A DNA stretch of 64,000 nucleotides from positions 4,030,501-4,094,500 of the forward strand of contig NC_134035.1 in the NCBI RefSeq assembly GCF_964204645.1, written 5' to 3'. Positions 13,556-26,090 of the stretch are shown piece after piece. A program made the position numbers and the translations under genes. Position 1 is the stretch's first letter; each line of letters opens with the position of its first letter. This DNA is from Tubulanus polymorphus. Lineage: Eukaryota > Nemertea > Palaeonemertea > Tubulaniformes > Tubulanidae. Under the pieces are notes generated by a model. The model was not told the origin of the DNA, searched no databases, and saw nothing but the letters and a program-made list of their open reading frames with translations.

Positions 13556-16030
13556 GACTTACTTATCAATTAATATAGTATTTATATACAGACTAAATTA
13601 TTCATTTTCATTTTTGAATGATAATTTATCATCAGAATTGACAAAATGTCCATATTTTTTCTTCGATATAGTCTATTTGCGCGCAAATAATCAGGGAACA
13701 TACAAACACCTGTCGCTCTCTCCCAGACCATACTAGAAATACCCCGATTCAAATTTACTCTTTCAAGGCTTATTCTTTTATAGAAAAATTATTTGGTTCG
13801 AACGTTTCAGAGCAGTTTTTCAGAGTTTGAAAATTTTCCTCGGAATCCGGCCCGCAAATCGGTAATTAGTTCGACCACTCCTGCCGTTCAAAGACTCTGG
13901 CAAGCGAATATTATGTTAGTTCACGTTTTCCACGCTAACGTCATACATAGCGGCAGCACTAGACGGTCGAGATTGAATTGATCGCGCTATTTTACTGTGG
14001 AGCGGGCTCAATTCAATCGCTAATTCTTTATTTACAGCGAACTATTCCCTCAATTGTTAAAGACTTTAAAGCCACGATGATGTTAAATGTACGAATTTTG
14101 ATATTGGGTAAAAAGATAAGAATTCATGATATTTCATGTCCCAGGGACGCAAAGGGGGACCTCACTCCAATTGACTTCGCAAACACGTCACGACACACTA
14201 GTGAGGCCGGCCAGGCCCTGACTCGACCAGTTAGTTACAATCGCTTTCTCCCTGCCACAGGCTGGGCTCTTGTGAAAAACGAGAATCTGTTAAACCAGTG
14301 TGACCAGGGGACTGAAAACTGCTGAAAACCTTTGCTGAAGCCTTTAGGCTACTATGTCAGAGTAATTGTACTGTTTTGCTCCCCTTTTCACCCATCCTCC
14401 CTCGACCTCTCACCCCATCCTCCCCCAACCTCTCACCCCATCCTCCCTCAACCTCACCCAACCTCATCACCCCATTGTCCCCAACCTCTCACCCCATCCT
14501 CCCTCAACCTCTCACCCCATCCTCCCCAACCTCTCACCCCATCCTCCCCCAACTTCTCGCAGTCAGTCTCCCTGTTAATGTGATTTCAATTTTAGTATTT
14601 CAGGTTTTCCTCTGTCGGGCTGTGGTGTAAACTTCATTACAAATACTGGATGCGGTGGACTTCAACTGAAATTTATCACAGTTTTACTTCTTCCGGACTA
14701 CTAGTGAACTAACCCGACTATATGTGAACTAACCGGACCATTTAGTCCATTTAGGACCATTTAGATTGATACTCATAAAAAACAGTCACTGGTTGACTCC
14801 AGGAGGTGTTGAACTCTGTATGTGGATTTGTGGAACTCGGTGGACTACCATTACTGCTAGACAAGGGCTAGTGAGTGTGTGAGTAGAATTTCTGAAAAGT
14901 TTCCCAAACAATTATGAGAAAGCAGTTTATCTGTAAACACTGTTCACTGCATTTCATAAGAATTGTCAATGTGGTTATTTGAGGCAGCCTGTAATTGTGT
15001 TGCAGGAATTATAATTCAGGGTTTTTAGTAAGAGCATCAATTCCTACCTTAAAAATTAATTGAATATTTGACATCATTGAATAAAAATCGTTTTTGGACC
15101 GAATTTCGCGGGCGAATTTCATCAAAATTTGTGACGAAATTAAGGGGGTCAAAACACGAAATCCTGAATATCTCATTTTAGGAGCCTCGGATCCAAAATC
15201 TAACCTCATATTTGTAACCAGCACCCCAAAAAACATGTCTGCACTAAATTTTATTAAAATTGGGCCAAAAAAATATTTTGACTTTGTACCCCATTTTTGG
15301 GGTGCATATTTTGGGCATTAAAACCCTTATTTGCCCATGAAGATGAATTCCGATTCAAAATCTGATTGCGGATCCGGAATCTACACCTCAGAATACATAT
15401 TCCTACCAAATTTCGAAGGAATCAGAGAAAAAAAAGTTTTCGCCGAAAAAAAACTCCTGGACTAACACCTTAGATTTTTGCCATTTTTAGCAAAAAAATC
15501 GAATCTCTTCGATTTGCTTGAAATTTCAGTCATTTATATTGTCAGGGGTGCTGATTCCAAATCTGCAATCAGATTTTGAATATCTCGAAAACTCTGGGGT
15601 CCAAGGCCTTTTGAAAATTTAGGGGTCCCCCAAAAAAATCGAATTTCTCATTTTCTGGGCCTCGGATCCTAAAAATTCGTTCAGATTTGTAATCAGCACG
15701 CCAGAATACACGTCTAACCGGAATTTCATCAAAATCGGAGACAAAAAATATTTGACCCCGACACTCATTTTGGGTAGTAGCCTACCTTAGATTGCCATTT
15801 CTCTGATATACCGGTAACTAGACTTAACTCTTACACTGTGTATAACTGTTCGGTGGCCTCAAATCTATTAAGTTTCATTTATATCTTTTAGGATGTTTCT
15901 CATCATTAGGATGGAATTATTGACTTTTTGAGTTTGATGATCAGGATCAGATGAACTGGATAAATATGTGTTGGCAGTGTTAGAACTCACCGGGAGGATA
16001 AACAAACAAACGAACAAATATTGGGAGAAC
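13556..16030. repeat. 3.3 kb repeat family, copy B (lacks first ~500 bp)
   Basis: Nearly collinear with 16602–19447 at high identity, starting ACTTACTTATCAATTAATAT and ending GGGAGAACTTGA. Includes a 170-bp pyrimidine minisatellite (about 14390–14560, unit CTCACCCCATCCTCCCCCAAC) at the same place as in copy C. Several short frames in it recur in copy C but carry stops and no known domain. Probably a non-autonomous transposon; the class is unresolved. Confidence 0.85.
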
Positions 16031-16111
16031 TTGAATTCAAATTTACTCTTCTTTAATAGTTTCCGAGCATTATTTCTGGTTACAGTGTTAGTGGTAGTTG
16101 AATGCACTATT

Positions 16112-19100
16112 TTAGAGAATAAAGTTTAATTTGCTTGAAATTCTTCCTTTGGCATGTGAGCCTAGCGCTTTACTGGATGCTAATACATTCCGCAGACAAA
16201 ATAGTTCTATCAAAAACGGTTTGAAATTCGTTTTAGAAAGATGATCCCCTTCTAAAAACCTTAAACGATAGTCGAATTATTCATATACAATGGAATCGTA
16301 TTAGATAATCAACGAAATTCGGCTAAGAAAAATATCTGTATTGCTCGCATGCCACAGTAAGATAGCGAGGCTGAGTTAGATATTTACCGTACAGTGCTGC
16401 CCCTATGAATAACGATAGCGGAATTTCTGTGAACTAAAATAGTAGCGCATATTTACCGCCGGAATTTCAATGTCCTTATTACGTACAGTACCGACCAGTG
16501 TGTCGTCTAATTCTGATTAAATATGATACTATGAATACGTTCTGAATTTTGTATGATATTTCCTTATTTTTAAGTAACATATTTAATTTTTTTTAGCTAA
16601 AATTTACTTACTTATCAATTAATATAGTATTTGTATACAGAATAAATTATTCATTTTCATTTTTTAATGATAATTTATCATCAGAATTGACAAAATGTCC
16701 ATATTTTTTCTTCGATTATAGTCTATTTGCGCGCAAATAAATAGGGAACTTACAAACACCTGTCGCTCTCTCCCAGGCCATACTAGAAATACATCGATTC
16801 AAATTAACTCTTTTAAGGCTCATTCTCTTATAGAAAAATTGTTTGGTTCGAACGTTTCAGGGCAGTTTTCAGAGTTTGAGAATTTTCCTCGGAATCCGGC
16901 CCGCAAATCGGTAAATAGTTCGTCCAGTGTTGCCGTTCGAAGACTCTGGCAAGCGAGTATTATGTTAGTTCACATTTTCCACGCTATCGTTATACATAGC
17001 GGCAGCACTAGACGGTCGAGATTGAATTAATCGCGCTATTTTACTGTGGAGCGGGCTCAATTCAATCGCTAAATCTTTATTTACAGTGAACTATTCCCTC
17101 AATTGATAAAGACTTTAAAGCCGCGATGATTCTAAATGTACGAATTTTGATATTGGTAAAAAAGATAAAAATTCATACATGATATTTCATTTTCATGTCC
17201 TCAGGTACACACACACAGTTTAGGGGGACCTCACTCCAGTGACTTCGCAGACACTTCACGACAGTCAGTGGAGGCCGGGACCTACTCAAATTTAGTCTGA
17301 ATCAGTCAGTCGTTGTTACTACGGGTTCTGGGTTTTTTAGGGAACGACGGCTAGGTGCTAGGCTAACAGGGACCTCACTCGGTGTCAAAAACCACTTTCT
17401 AGCCTACACGGGCCGCACTACCCTAGCCGCTTGCATTGCACATGGTGCAGCAGGCGATAGTTTCAGAAATCTTGATGAACTGTTCTTCAACTTCCTCCGG
17501 CACCACATCTTGTTCAACAGGTTAAGACCAGCTGACTCAGTTAGTTACACCAGCTTTCTCCCACGCCACAGGCTGGGCTCTTGTGTAAAACGAGAATCTG
17601 CCTAATCCAGTGCCGTACTGAAAACTGCTGAAAACTTTTGCTTAAGCCTGAGTAATTGTGCTGCTTTGCTTCCCTTTTCACCCATCCTCCACCAACCTCT
17701 CACCCCATCCACTCTCAACCCACCCTCCCCAACCTCTCACCCCATCCTCTCTCAACCTCTCACCCCATCCTCCCCAACCTCTCATCCCATCCTCACTCAA
17801 CCTCTCACCCCATCCTCCCCCAACCTCTCATCCCATTGTCCCTCAACCTCTCACCACATCCTCCCCCAACCTCTCATCCCAATGTCCCTCAACCTCTCAC
17901 CCCATCCTCCCCCAACTTCTCAGTCAGTCTTCCTCTTAATGTGATTTCAATTTTATATTTCAGGTTTTCCTGTCGGGCTGTTTTGTAAACTTCATCACGA
18001 ATACTGGACGTGGTGGACTTCAAGTGAAATTCATCACAGTTTTACTTCTTCAGTCAACTTCTTCCAGACTACTAGTGAAACTAGCTATTAGTAAACTAAC
18101 TGGACTATATGTGAACTAACTGGACTATTTAGTCAACTAACCGGACTATAAGTGGATATAAAAACAGTCAGTGGTGGACTCCAGGAGTTGTATGTGGATT
18201 TGTGGAACTCGGTGACTACCATTACTGCTAGACAAGGGCTAGTGAGTGTGTGAGTAGAATTTCTTATAAGTTTCCAAAACAATTATGAGAAAGCAGTTTA
18301 TCTGTAAACACTGTTTTCTGCATTTCATAAGAATTGTCAATGTGGTTATTTGAAGCAGCCTGTAATTGTGTTGCAGGGATTATAATACAGGGTTTTAGTA
18401 AGAGCATCAATTTCTACCTTAAAAATCAATTGAATATTTGACATAATTGAATAAAATTCGTTTTTGGGCCGAATTTCCCAGGCAAATTCCATCAAAATTT
18501 GTGATGAAATTAAGGGGGTCAAAACACGAAATCCTGAATATCTCATTTTAGGTGCCTCGGATCCTGAATCTAACCTCATATTTGTAATCAGCACCCCAAA
18601 AAATATGTCTGCACAAAATTTCATTAAAATTGGGTCAAAAAAAATTTTGACTTTGTACCCCATTTTTGGGGTGCATATTTTGGGCATTAAAACCCTTATT
18701 TGCCCATGAAGATGAATTCTGATTCAAAATCTGATTGCGGATCCGGAATCTACACCTCAGAATACATATTCCTACCAAATTTCGAAGGAATCAGAGAAAA
18801 AAAAGTTTTCGCCGAAAAAAAACTCCTGGGATTACACCTTAGATTTTTGCCATTTTTAGCCAAAAAATCGAATCTCTTCGATTTGCTTGAAATTTTAGTT
18901 CTGTATATTTTCAGGGGTGCTGATTCCAAATCTGCAATCAGATTTTGAATATTTCGAAAACTCTGGGGTCCAAGGCTTTTTGAAAATTTAGGGGGTCCCC
19001 CAAAAATTCGAATTTCTGGATTTCTGGGGCACGGAATCCGAAAAATTCGTTCGAATTGTGATCAGCACCCCATAATACATGCCTATACCGAATTTCATCG

Positions 19101-19447
19101 AAATCGGAGACAAAAAATATTTGACCCTTGGCCCCCTACCTTAGATTGCCATTTCTCTGATACACCGGTAAAAAATATTTGACCCTTGGCCCCCTACCTT
19201 AGATTGCCATTTCTCTGATACACCGGTAACTAGACTTAACTCAAACTGTGTATAACTGATTGGTTGCCTCAAATCTATAAAGTTTCATTTATATCTTTTA
19301 GGAAGTTTGTCATCATTAGGATGGAATTATTGAAGTTTGTGTTCGATGATCAAGACTACATCAGATGAACTGGATAAATATGTGTTGGCAGCGTTAGAAC
19401 TCACCGGGAGGATAAACAAACAAACGAACACATATTGGGAGAACTTG
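16112..19447. repeat. 3.3 kb repeat family, copy C (longest)
   Basis: The first ~495 bp match copy A (5898–6396) and the remainder matches copy B. It carries the shared pyrimidine minisatellite at about 17685–17925. A private 57-bp tandem duplication at about 19112–19226 (TTTGACCCTTGGCCCCCTAC repeated) is absent from copy B. No intact transposase or reverse transcriptase is visible. Confidence 0.85.
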
Positions 19448-19639
19448 ACTTCAGTTATAGTGAACTTTATGTCCACGAGGACTAACTATGTGATGACTTT
19501 GCTGCTGATGGGATAAATATCTGTTTGAACTAAAAACTGTAAAACTAAAACTACTGACGGCATCTAGAATCTGCCGGATAGAAAACAACAAGGAACATAG
19601 AAGTTCAGGTGATATACAATCCTATCCTCTGTCTCTCTT

Positions 19640-20240
19640 TCTATCATCTCTCACTCTTTCATCCTCATCTCTCATACTCATCTCTCATCCTCATCTCTCA
19701 CACTCATCTCTCATACTCATCTCTCATCTCTCACTCTCTCATACTCATCTCTCATCCTCATCTCATACTCATCTCTCATTCTCATCTCTCATACTCATCT
19801 CTCATTCTCATCTCTCATTCCCATCACTCATCTCTCATTCTCATCTTTCATACTCATCTCTCATTCTCATCTCTCATTCTCATCTCTCATTCTCATCTCT
19901 CATACTTATCTCCCATACTCATCTCCCATACTCATCTCTCATTCTCATCTCTCATTCTCATCTCTCATTCTCATCTCTCATTCTCATCTCTTTGTCTCAT
20001 TCTCATAGTCTCATTCTCATCTCACTCTCATCACTCATCTCATTCTCATATCACTCATCTCATACTCATCCCTCATTCATCTGTCTGTCTCATTCTCATA
20101 GTCTCATCTCACTCTCTCACTCTTTAATTCTGGTCTCATACTCATCTCACATCTCACTCTTTCATCCTCATCTCATTCTCATCTCACACTCCTCTCTCTG
20201 GTCTCATTCTCATCTCTCCTCTCATCTCCTTCTTCTGGTC
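19640..20240. repeat. Pyrimidine-rich minisatellite (CTCTCATTCTCAT)n
   Basis: About 600 bp of interrupted 12–13-bp units (CATCTCTCATTCTCATCTCT). One strand is almost purely pyrimidine, so triplex formation and replication slippage are plausible. Confidence 0.95.
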
Positions 20241-20250
20241 TCATTCTCCA

Positions 20251-20301
20251 CCATCTACCGGGTTGTGATAGGAACTAGTTCCTGTCTCGCCCGGTAGATG
20301 G
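20251..20301. other. Nested palindrome / potential hairpin
   Basis: Arms CCATCTACCGGG (20251–20262) and CCCGGTAGATGG (20290–20301) are perfect reverse complements. The loop itself contains a perfect 14-bp palindrome AGGAACTAGTTCCT (20270–20283). It sits exactly at the end of the pyrimidine minisatellite and 65 bp before a tRNA-like SINE head. Confidence 0.85.
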
Positions 20302-20365
20302 CATTTTTTAACAAAATTTGCTTAAGCAATGGATAAATATGAGTTCCCCTGCAGGCTGTCAGTAC

Positions 20366-20460
20366 GTCCCTGTAGCGTAGTGGGTAGGGTGCTGGACTGC
20401 TAGACCAGTGGTTGGTGGTTCAAATCCCGTATTTTAAATAATTTTTATTGGTTGTTGATT
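20366..20460 (+). mobile_element. tRNA-derived SINE head or tRNA pseudogene
   Basis: Contains an A-box-like TAGCGTAGTGGGTAGGGTGC and a B-box GGTTCAAATCC at tRNA spacing. An anticodon-like arm CTGGA-CTGCTAG-ACCAG would give loop triplet GCT. The 3' acceptor half does not pair with the 5' half, there is no long variable arm as a Ser tRNA would need, and a TTTTA/AT-rich tail follows, so it is not a functional tRNA gene. Confidence 0.7.
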
Positions 20461-20746
20461 GAATAAAATGTTGAATTTTGATTTCGTTCGTTTCAATAAA
20501 ATGTTGAATTTTACTTTTGCAAACAAGCTGTAACAAATTCCTACTTTGAATTTGGAATAAATCCTTTGATTTGTACTTTGCGTTTGTCCTTTGACTTTGT
20601 CCTTTTCCTTGTTGTGAGAGGGAAGAGTCCTTTCCGGGGCAAAGTGCCCGAGACAGAGATTTTATTAAAGAGAGCATTTTATATAGATGGACGTTTTATT
20701 TATTTACGTTACTTTTTACAACATGCGGCAAAACGAGATAATGACG

Positions 20747-21197
20747 AGTAGAGTCTGCGTCTCGAGGTTTGATGATGGTTCTGTAGTCGGAGTAGAGTCT
20801 GCGTCTCGAGGTTTGAGGATGGTGCTGTAGTCGGAGTAGAGTCTGCGTCTCGAGGTTTGAAGATGGTTCTGTAGTCGGAGTAGAGTCTGCGTCTCGAGGT
20901 TTGAAGATGGTTCTGTAGTCGGAGTAGAGTCTGCGTCTCGTGAGGATGGTGCTGTGCGTCTCGAGGTTTGACGATGGTGCTGTAGTCGGAGTAGGGCTGC
21001 GTCTCGAGGTTTGAGGATGGTTCTGTAGTCGGAGTAGAGTCTGCGTCTCGAGGTTTGACGATGGTGCTGTAGTCGGAGTAGAGTCTGCGTCTCGAGGTTT
21101 GACGATGGTGCTGTAGTCGGAGTAGAGTCTGCGTCTCGAGGTTTGACGATGGTTCTGTAGTCGGAGTAGAGTCTGCGTCTCGAGGTTTGAAGATGGG
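20747..21197. repeat. 44-bp minisatellite, about 10 copies
   Basis: Unit GTAGAGTCTGCGTCTCGAGG followed by TTTGA(G/A/C)GATGGT(G/T)CTGTAGTCGGA. Shortened units occur near 20940–20995. Because 44 is not a multiple of three and the unit lacks stops on the minus strand, long overlapping open frames arise by chance. Confidence 0.97.
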
Positions 21198-21340
21198 GGC
21201 AGTAACTCAAATATTGCCGGCTGAAAAACAAATCGTACAATCGTCAAGCTAATGAAGAAGATTGAATATGCAAAATGTTCGGATGGGTGTAGTTTAATAT
21301 AATTACCTTATCTTTAAGATACCGAAACAGCAATCCCAAT

Positions 21341-21375
<35 letters not shown>

Positions 21376-22590
21376 CTAGTTCAGGACGTTGCGACAAACG
21401 AATTGTGTGTACATGTAGTTGTCAGTAGTAGCGAACTGGTTTCGGTTTAACCCTAAAAAGACACAATATTCATAATGTATGAATGTGCGCGAAATAGAAC
21501 GTCGGAAATCAGCAACAACAGCAACTCGTCTTCATCAGCAAATTAGCCGTCAGTATGTAGTTGAAATCCGACATCAACAGCAGCTGCAACACCAGTAACA
21601 GCAGCAGCAGTATCGGGATCTCCTCCGCGAACATCAGCACCATCCGCCAGTCTCATCTCGCGTTCTCAATCGCTAGGCGTTATAAATTCCTTCACGTTCC
21701 AGTCTCTCCTATCATCATCGGCCGCTTATTAGTTGGTTGTTCGCTTGAAGCCACACGTTCTTCACGCCTTGTTGCAGAGCTCTTATAGGTTGACCTTCAT
21801 CACTGGACATCGGTTTTCGGACTGGCACCGGGTGGCTCGAACCGCGCTCCTTATACCTACATCGACCAATCAGCGACGGTGCATCATCGATGCGACCGGA
21901 TTGGATCAATCAGAAGGCTCGATCGCGCATTCCTGTGACAGACCCGAGTCCGTGACGCTAATCCGCAAGAACCATTCAATTCGTGCCAAACATTTTCAAT
22001 GGGGCCTACAGGTCATCGAGTTTAATTCGACTATTCATAGAGACACATAATGTTAAAGATAGAAATATCTAATACTACGATTTTAGCCTAAAATTTTATG
22101 CTGAAATTTTATCTAAACTATCCAACAAACTTAAGTGTAGATTTCCCTTCTATTTACGTCTGGTTTTGAACTATAATTCCGGCTCAATTTTACTATTTTT
22201 GAGTTTTGCTTTAGGATATCGAAGTTTGCTTAAGGGTTTGTGCAGTCACGCGGCACTATTGTGTAGTAGAGCGTATGGCAGGTCTCCAGAGAGTGATTCT
22301 CTATTAGATAGAGTCGTTTTGAATCCGAATTTATACACAAGTTCACCAGACATCGCCGCGTACACATCTTCTTTAACTGAAATCTGGTGAAGTTAAAGAA
22401 TTATCAAAGTTTTTTCATCAGTTGAGAGAGAACTGTGATTGATCACCGCGCGCGCTGCTTGCACCGAAAAGTCGCTTGGATTTCTTCAGTTCGAGGAATT
22501 GAAATGATATAAAAAGATTTCCCAAACCCTCACCACTAAACATAAAATAACAACCTAATATTGTAAAAAAGTCGAAGCCCCTGGTGGAAT
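21198..22590. other. CAG-rich, moderately CpG-rich spacer
   Basis: A (CAG)n tract lies at about 21341–21375 and interrupted CAG/CAGCAA runs at 21510–21620. The segment to about 22050 has more CpG than its surroundings, as a promoter or UTR might. No exon with convincing frame and splice sites is seen. Confidence 0.4.
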
Positions 22591-22599
22591 TACTCCGCA

Positions 22600-22865
22600 G
22601 CCGGGACCGGTATTGTGGGATAAATAAATAATTCAGCCAGAAACGACTGAATTAAACATAATTTACCCCACACCAGTTATTTTGTAGGACTCACGCATTA
22701 GCAACCTCATTCCAGGGAGGACAGTGCTGCGCGTAGCCACCGTCCGCTTACCGGAGCTCATTGCCACATCCTGGCCCGCCTCCTCCGAGACTCGAACCTG
22801 GGCCACAGCGGTGACACGCAAGTCGCCTACCGACTACGCCATCCGGTCCGCCCGATTGTGACAGG
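22600..22865 (-). mobile_element. tRNA-headed SINE, minus strand
   Basis: On the minus strand an A-box-like GATGGCGTAGTCGGTAGGCG is followed, 35–40 bases on, by the B-box GGTTCGAGTCT. Then come a conserved-looking GCTCCGGTAAGCGGACGG body and an A/T-rich tail (TTATTTATTTATCC). This is the order expected of a pol III-transcribed SINE. It overlaps no gene seen here. Confidence 0.7.
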
Positions 22866-23111
22866 AAAACATACGAACATATTCGACGGCCATTCATATT
22901 CGGAAAAACAACCATGACGTCACAATGGTCAACGCCGTGACGATGTCGACTCTGAATGAAATTGTCGTTTCTGACCAAACTTGAATTTCGCAGCTACGGT
23001 ACCACTGGGTAACACAACACTAGATTTCTATGAAAAAAAAAAACATCATACTCATTTATTCAACTTTTTAAGACGCTTAATATCTAGACGTTAAATATAA
23101 TTCAAATGTAA

Positions 23112-23420
23112 TTTAAACACGAACACGAAATCTGGATTGCTCTATGCCCCACGCCCGGGACGGAGGAGCGCCAGCAGCGACTGACTAAACAAAACAGAAA
23201 GTCATCCCTGACCAAACGATATAAGGCTGGTGGTCCTATCATTCACGATGATGTTGGCTACGACAGTTTACCACCAGTACAAAACATAGAGTTTCCTGAG
23301 TTTGATTTAGATGTAGACAGTCTACCAACTGTCGATACAAACACTGATTATGACGCCCACGGATCCAAGATTCGTGTGCACAATGTATATCTGTCCGGGT
23401 CATGGTCATGGTTAAGTTAA
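23112..23420 (+). other. Orphan open segment with coding character, unknown
   Basis: Open for 102 codons between TAA 23109–23111 and TAA 23418–23420, with no internal Met, so it would have to be a spliced exon or a remnant. The translation is not low-complexity: it includes EERQQRLTKQNRKSSLTKRY and then an acidic part, FPEFDLDVDSLPTVDTNTDY. Composition is closer to real coding DNA than to its AT-rich flanks. I recognise no family. It may be a decayed transposon protein, a terminal exon, or chance. Confidence 0.35.
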
Positions 23421-23957
23421 TCGAACGCGACGCTTGGGCATTGTTCATGTATAAAACACCGCAAAACGAATAGGCGTTATGTAATTGGACCAATAAATAA
23501 TATCAACCCGTTAATGTATACTCTCTGAAAATTCTAACACACAAATTCCACTTCACAATTCCGTTCAAATTAGTTAATTGACCCTTCTCGACAACATAAT
23601 AGACATTTTCACAAAACAGAAATATGAGGCGCTTGAAAACGCATCTATGAGTTCAAATTTCTAAAATCTTAAAATAGAAAGAAAATGCTGGTCGTTTCTC
23701 CTCACTTACGCGTGGCCCTCGATAGAGGGGAAATGTTTGCCGAATCGGCGTCCATTGAAAATTGAAAAGAAACGGTCTTATGATATCTTTACTTCTTTCT
23801 AATAACACTGTTCTACATCATAACAATCTATTTCGTTTTGTTAATTCAATATGCGGTATATTTCAAAGATATAGAATATATAGTTTCAGTTATATACATA
23901 TAGAATTTCTCAAGTTCAGACCATTCTCTATAATCTTATATTTCTATGTTTATGGCT
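23421..23957. other. Gene-free spacer
   Basis: AT-rich non-coding sequence between the orphan open segment and the minus-strand coding block. The 73-codon plus-strand frame at 23762 has no coding signature. Confidence 0.5.
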
Positions 23958-25307
23958 TCACCAGTTTACGTTATACTTTCTGACCATTTTTCGAGGCGAT
24001 ACCCTCGGTTTCAGAGCGGCATTATGATACGGCGCGCCCGAACCGGGGCGTGGAATTAGGGCGCGTGGTCCACACCTCATCCGGCGCCTGATTTCACCGT
24101 ACGACCGACTGCGCGGCGCTCCGGGTAAAGATTGTCGAAACCGCAAGCGCCCAGACGACTTCACCGCACTCTGATGATGCACGTGTCTCAAACAGACGGC
24201 CTCCCGAGCGGCGTCGACTGGTCTCCTGAAGATGTCGATGATTTTAGCCACGTCGGACGCCGTGATCAAAACGCCTCCGAGTTCGTGCGCGATAACGTAA
24301 TCTCGAAAACGATAGAGAAAATTCATAATTCGAGTACCGGCGAAAAGTCCGATCGCGCCGTCGATCAACTGCGATAGGGGACATTTCTTGTCCGAGTCGT
24401 TGTCATTATCAGTATCGGAGCGTTCGGAATTCCTAGGCGAGCACGTTGACACCAACGCGTGATTCGAATTCCAGTTCATTTCTTCGAGGTTGCAGTTCTC
24501 AAGCGCCGCATCCCAGCCCGCTCCGAACGTGTCGCAGTAAACGACTAGCATTTCCTCGAGCGCGGGTCGACACAATTCCCGAATTTCGCCATCTATCGAC
24601 GGACGATCGTCGTTCTTCGAGTTACCGATACATGTACAGGGCGATTCGGTTATCGTAGCACTAACCCTGCTTTCCATCTCAAACGCGGGTTCGACTTCGG
24701 CGACGACGCCGCAATCGTTAACTTCAACCGCATCCGCGCTATCCTCTAACGCGACAACGGTATTCGCTATGCTCCCGAACAACACAAGGTAGTTGCCCAA
24801 CAAATATTCGTAGCCACGTTTCATTTCAAGCGCCTGCAACTCATTCGCGTTGAAATTCAAAATATTGTCCATATCGGCGTCGGTTATTACAATCCTGTTC
24901 TCGCGGCTTTCAGCCAATAGCCGCGCCTCTTCGAACACACGTGCTCTGTGGTTGTAGTCTATATCCGCTACGTGGCGTTGCCGTCGTATCCAATCGAGCA
25001 TGTGATCGGTTATTTCTGAAAGTAAATAATTTTGCAAAATACATTTTTTGAAAATTTAGAAATCCAGACTCCCATTCAGACAGCAGCAAGAATAGCAGAT
25101 CCGCCCCTGCAGTTTAGTACCTTCTTCGTCGTCCAGTAATCCTAGTAGTTTCTGTCGAAGTTCGGCGCGTTCGTCAACTTCGCGTTCATCTCCCGGAAAC
25201 AGTGTCCTGATGTCTTGTATGTATTGCGTAGTGTAGTCGAATCGGCGACGTTTTCTCAGCCGACTGACATTAGACAGCTGCTGTTGCTGCTGCTGCTGGT
25301 CGACTAT
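23958..25307 (-). CDS. Uncharacterised protein, two 3' exons (block A)
   Basis: Two exons join cleanly. Exon 25121–25307 (acceptor TTCGTAG, donor GAAG|GTACTA) encodes a poly-Gln start, a basic RLRKRRRFDY segment and DIRTLFPGDEREVDERAELR. Exon 23958–25015 (acceptor TTTACTTTCAG) continues the split Glu codon with ITDHMLDWIRRQRHVADIDY. Together they give 414 residues. The middle is acidic and Ser/Asp-rich (SDTDNDNDSD). A later stretch, LSQLI-(32)-ITASDVAKIIDIF, matches in spacing a stretch of block B upstream. The basic tail after about residue 350 may be frame read-through past the true end. No signal peptide or membrane helix is obvious. The 5' end is not defined: exon 25307 starts in phase 0, so earlier exons are expected. 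I do not recognise the family; the DIRTLF...ITDHML part looks most like a folded helical domain. Confidence 0.55.
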
Positions 25308-26090
25308 CTACGAAGTATATATAAAAAGATTAACATAGCGGGAAAAATCAAATATACCTATACCCACCATCGGGTTTGAACGTGACGAAGATGGAAATGC
25401 CAATCATCTTTTCCAAAATGTACCCTTTGTCGTGTCGATGGACATCGTTCAATTTTTTTAAACCAAGTTTTGCGAACTGGTCTCTAGGCCTATTAAAACT
25501 TGGAGTAATCGAACTCAGTAATCAGAGTAAATTCAGTTTATGATTACTCCACGGTTAAGGTGTGGCAAAACAGGACGAGATTACCACTTGGGTCCGCACC
25601 GACAACATAACTTTTAATGCTTGGGTATAGGAATCTTCGATAAGTCTTTTAGATAAGCCTTACACTTTATGTTTATATTATAACCCTTCATTCCACCTAA
25701 CTTCTTAATATAAACTGAACTTGACGAGGTTAAACTTCGCAATGAGTCGCCAATAAAGAGTTCAATATAAAAATCACAAAGCCGAAAAGTTCTAATATCA
25801 AAACGTTAAATTCACCTGAAAACATGCCTTGACAATGGTTTTCAGTCGAAAACCGAAAATTCGGATCTTTGAAATAAATTTCAACGTTTCTAATATTTCA
25901 ACTGATTGTGGAACTTTTATTTCGGCTAAAACAATTGATACCTCGTTTCTCATTTCTGCCGATGAGCTTAAATTTGACCAGGTCGGCCCCGCCTATCTGT
26001 ACATTACTTTTTTTTCTAAATCATGATCAAGCTCACCATATTAAGACCCGACAAACCTATACAAAAAAATGTACTGAAATGTTTTGCGGT
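25308..26090. other. Gene-free stretch or intron between blocks A and B
   Basis: AT-rich, without an evident exon. If A and B are one gene, this is its intron. Donors at the 3' end of block B in phase 0 (for example CTACTA|GTGGCC near 26108) are weak, so the connection is unproven. Confidence 0.4.

Noticed and set aside
14332-17988. Pro/Ser/His-rich frames of 70–110 codons
   Set aside because: They are the CTCACCCCATCCTCC minisatellite inside the 3.3 kb repeats, open in three frames.
20366-20430. Functional tRNA-Ser(GCT)
   Set aside because: Acceptor ends do not pair, the anticodon stem has an A-A mismatch and the long variable arm of tRNA-Ser is missing; better as SINE head or pseudogene.
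20696-21247. Two minus-strand frames of 174–183 codons with repeating ETQTLLRLQNH-type peptides
   Set aside because: The 44-bp minisatellite lacks stops, so several frames stay open at once; no splice sites, no non-repeat coding part.
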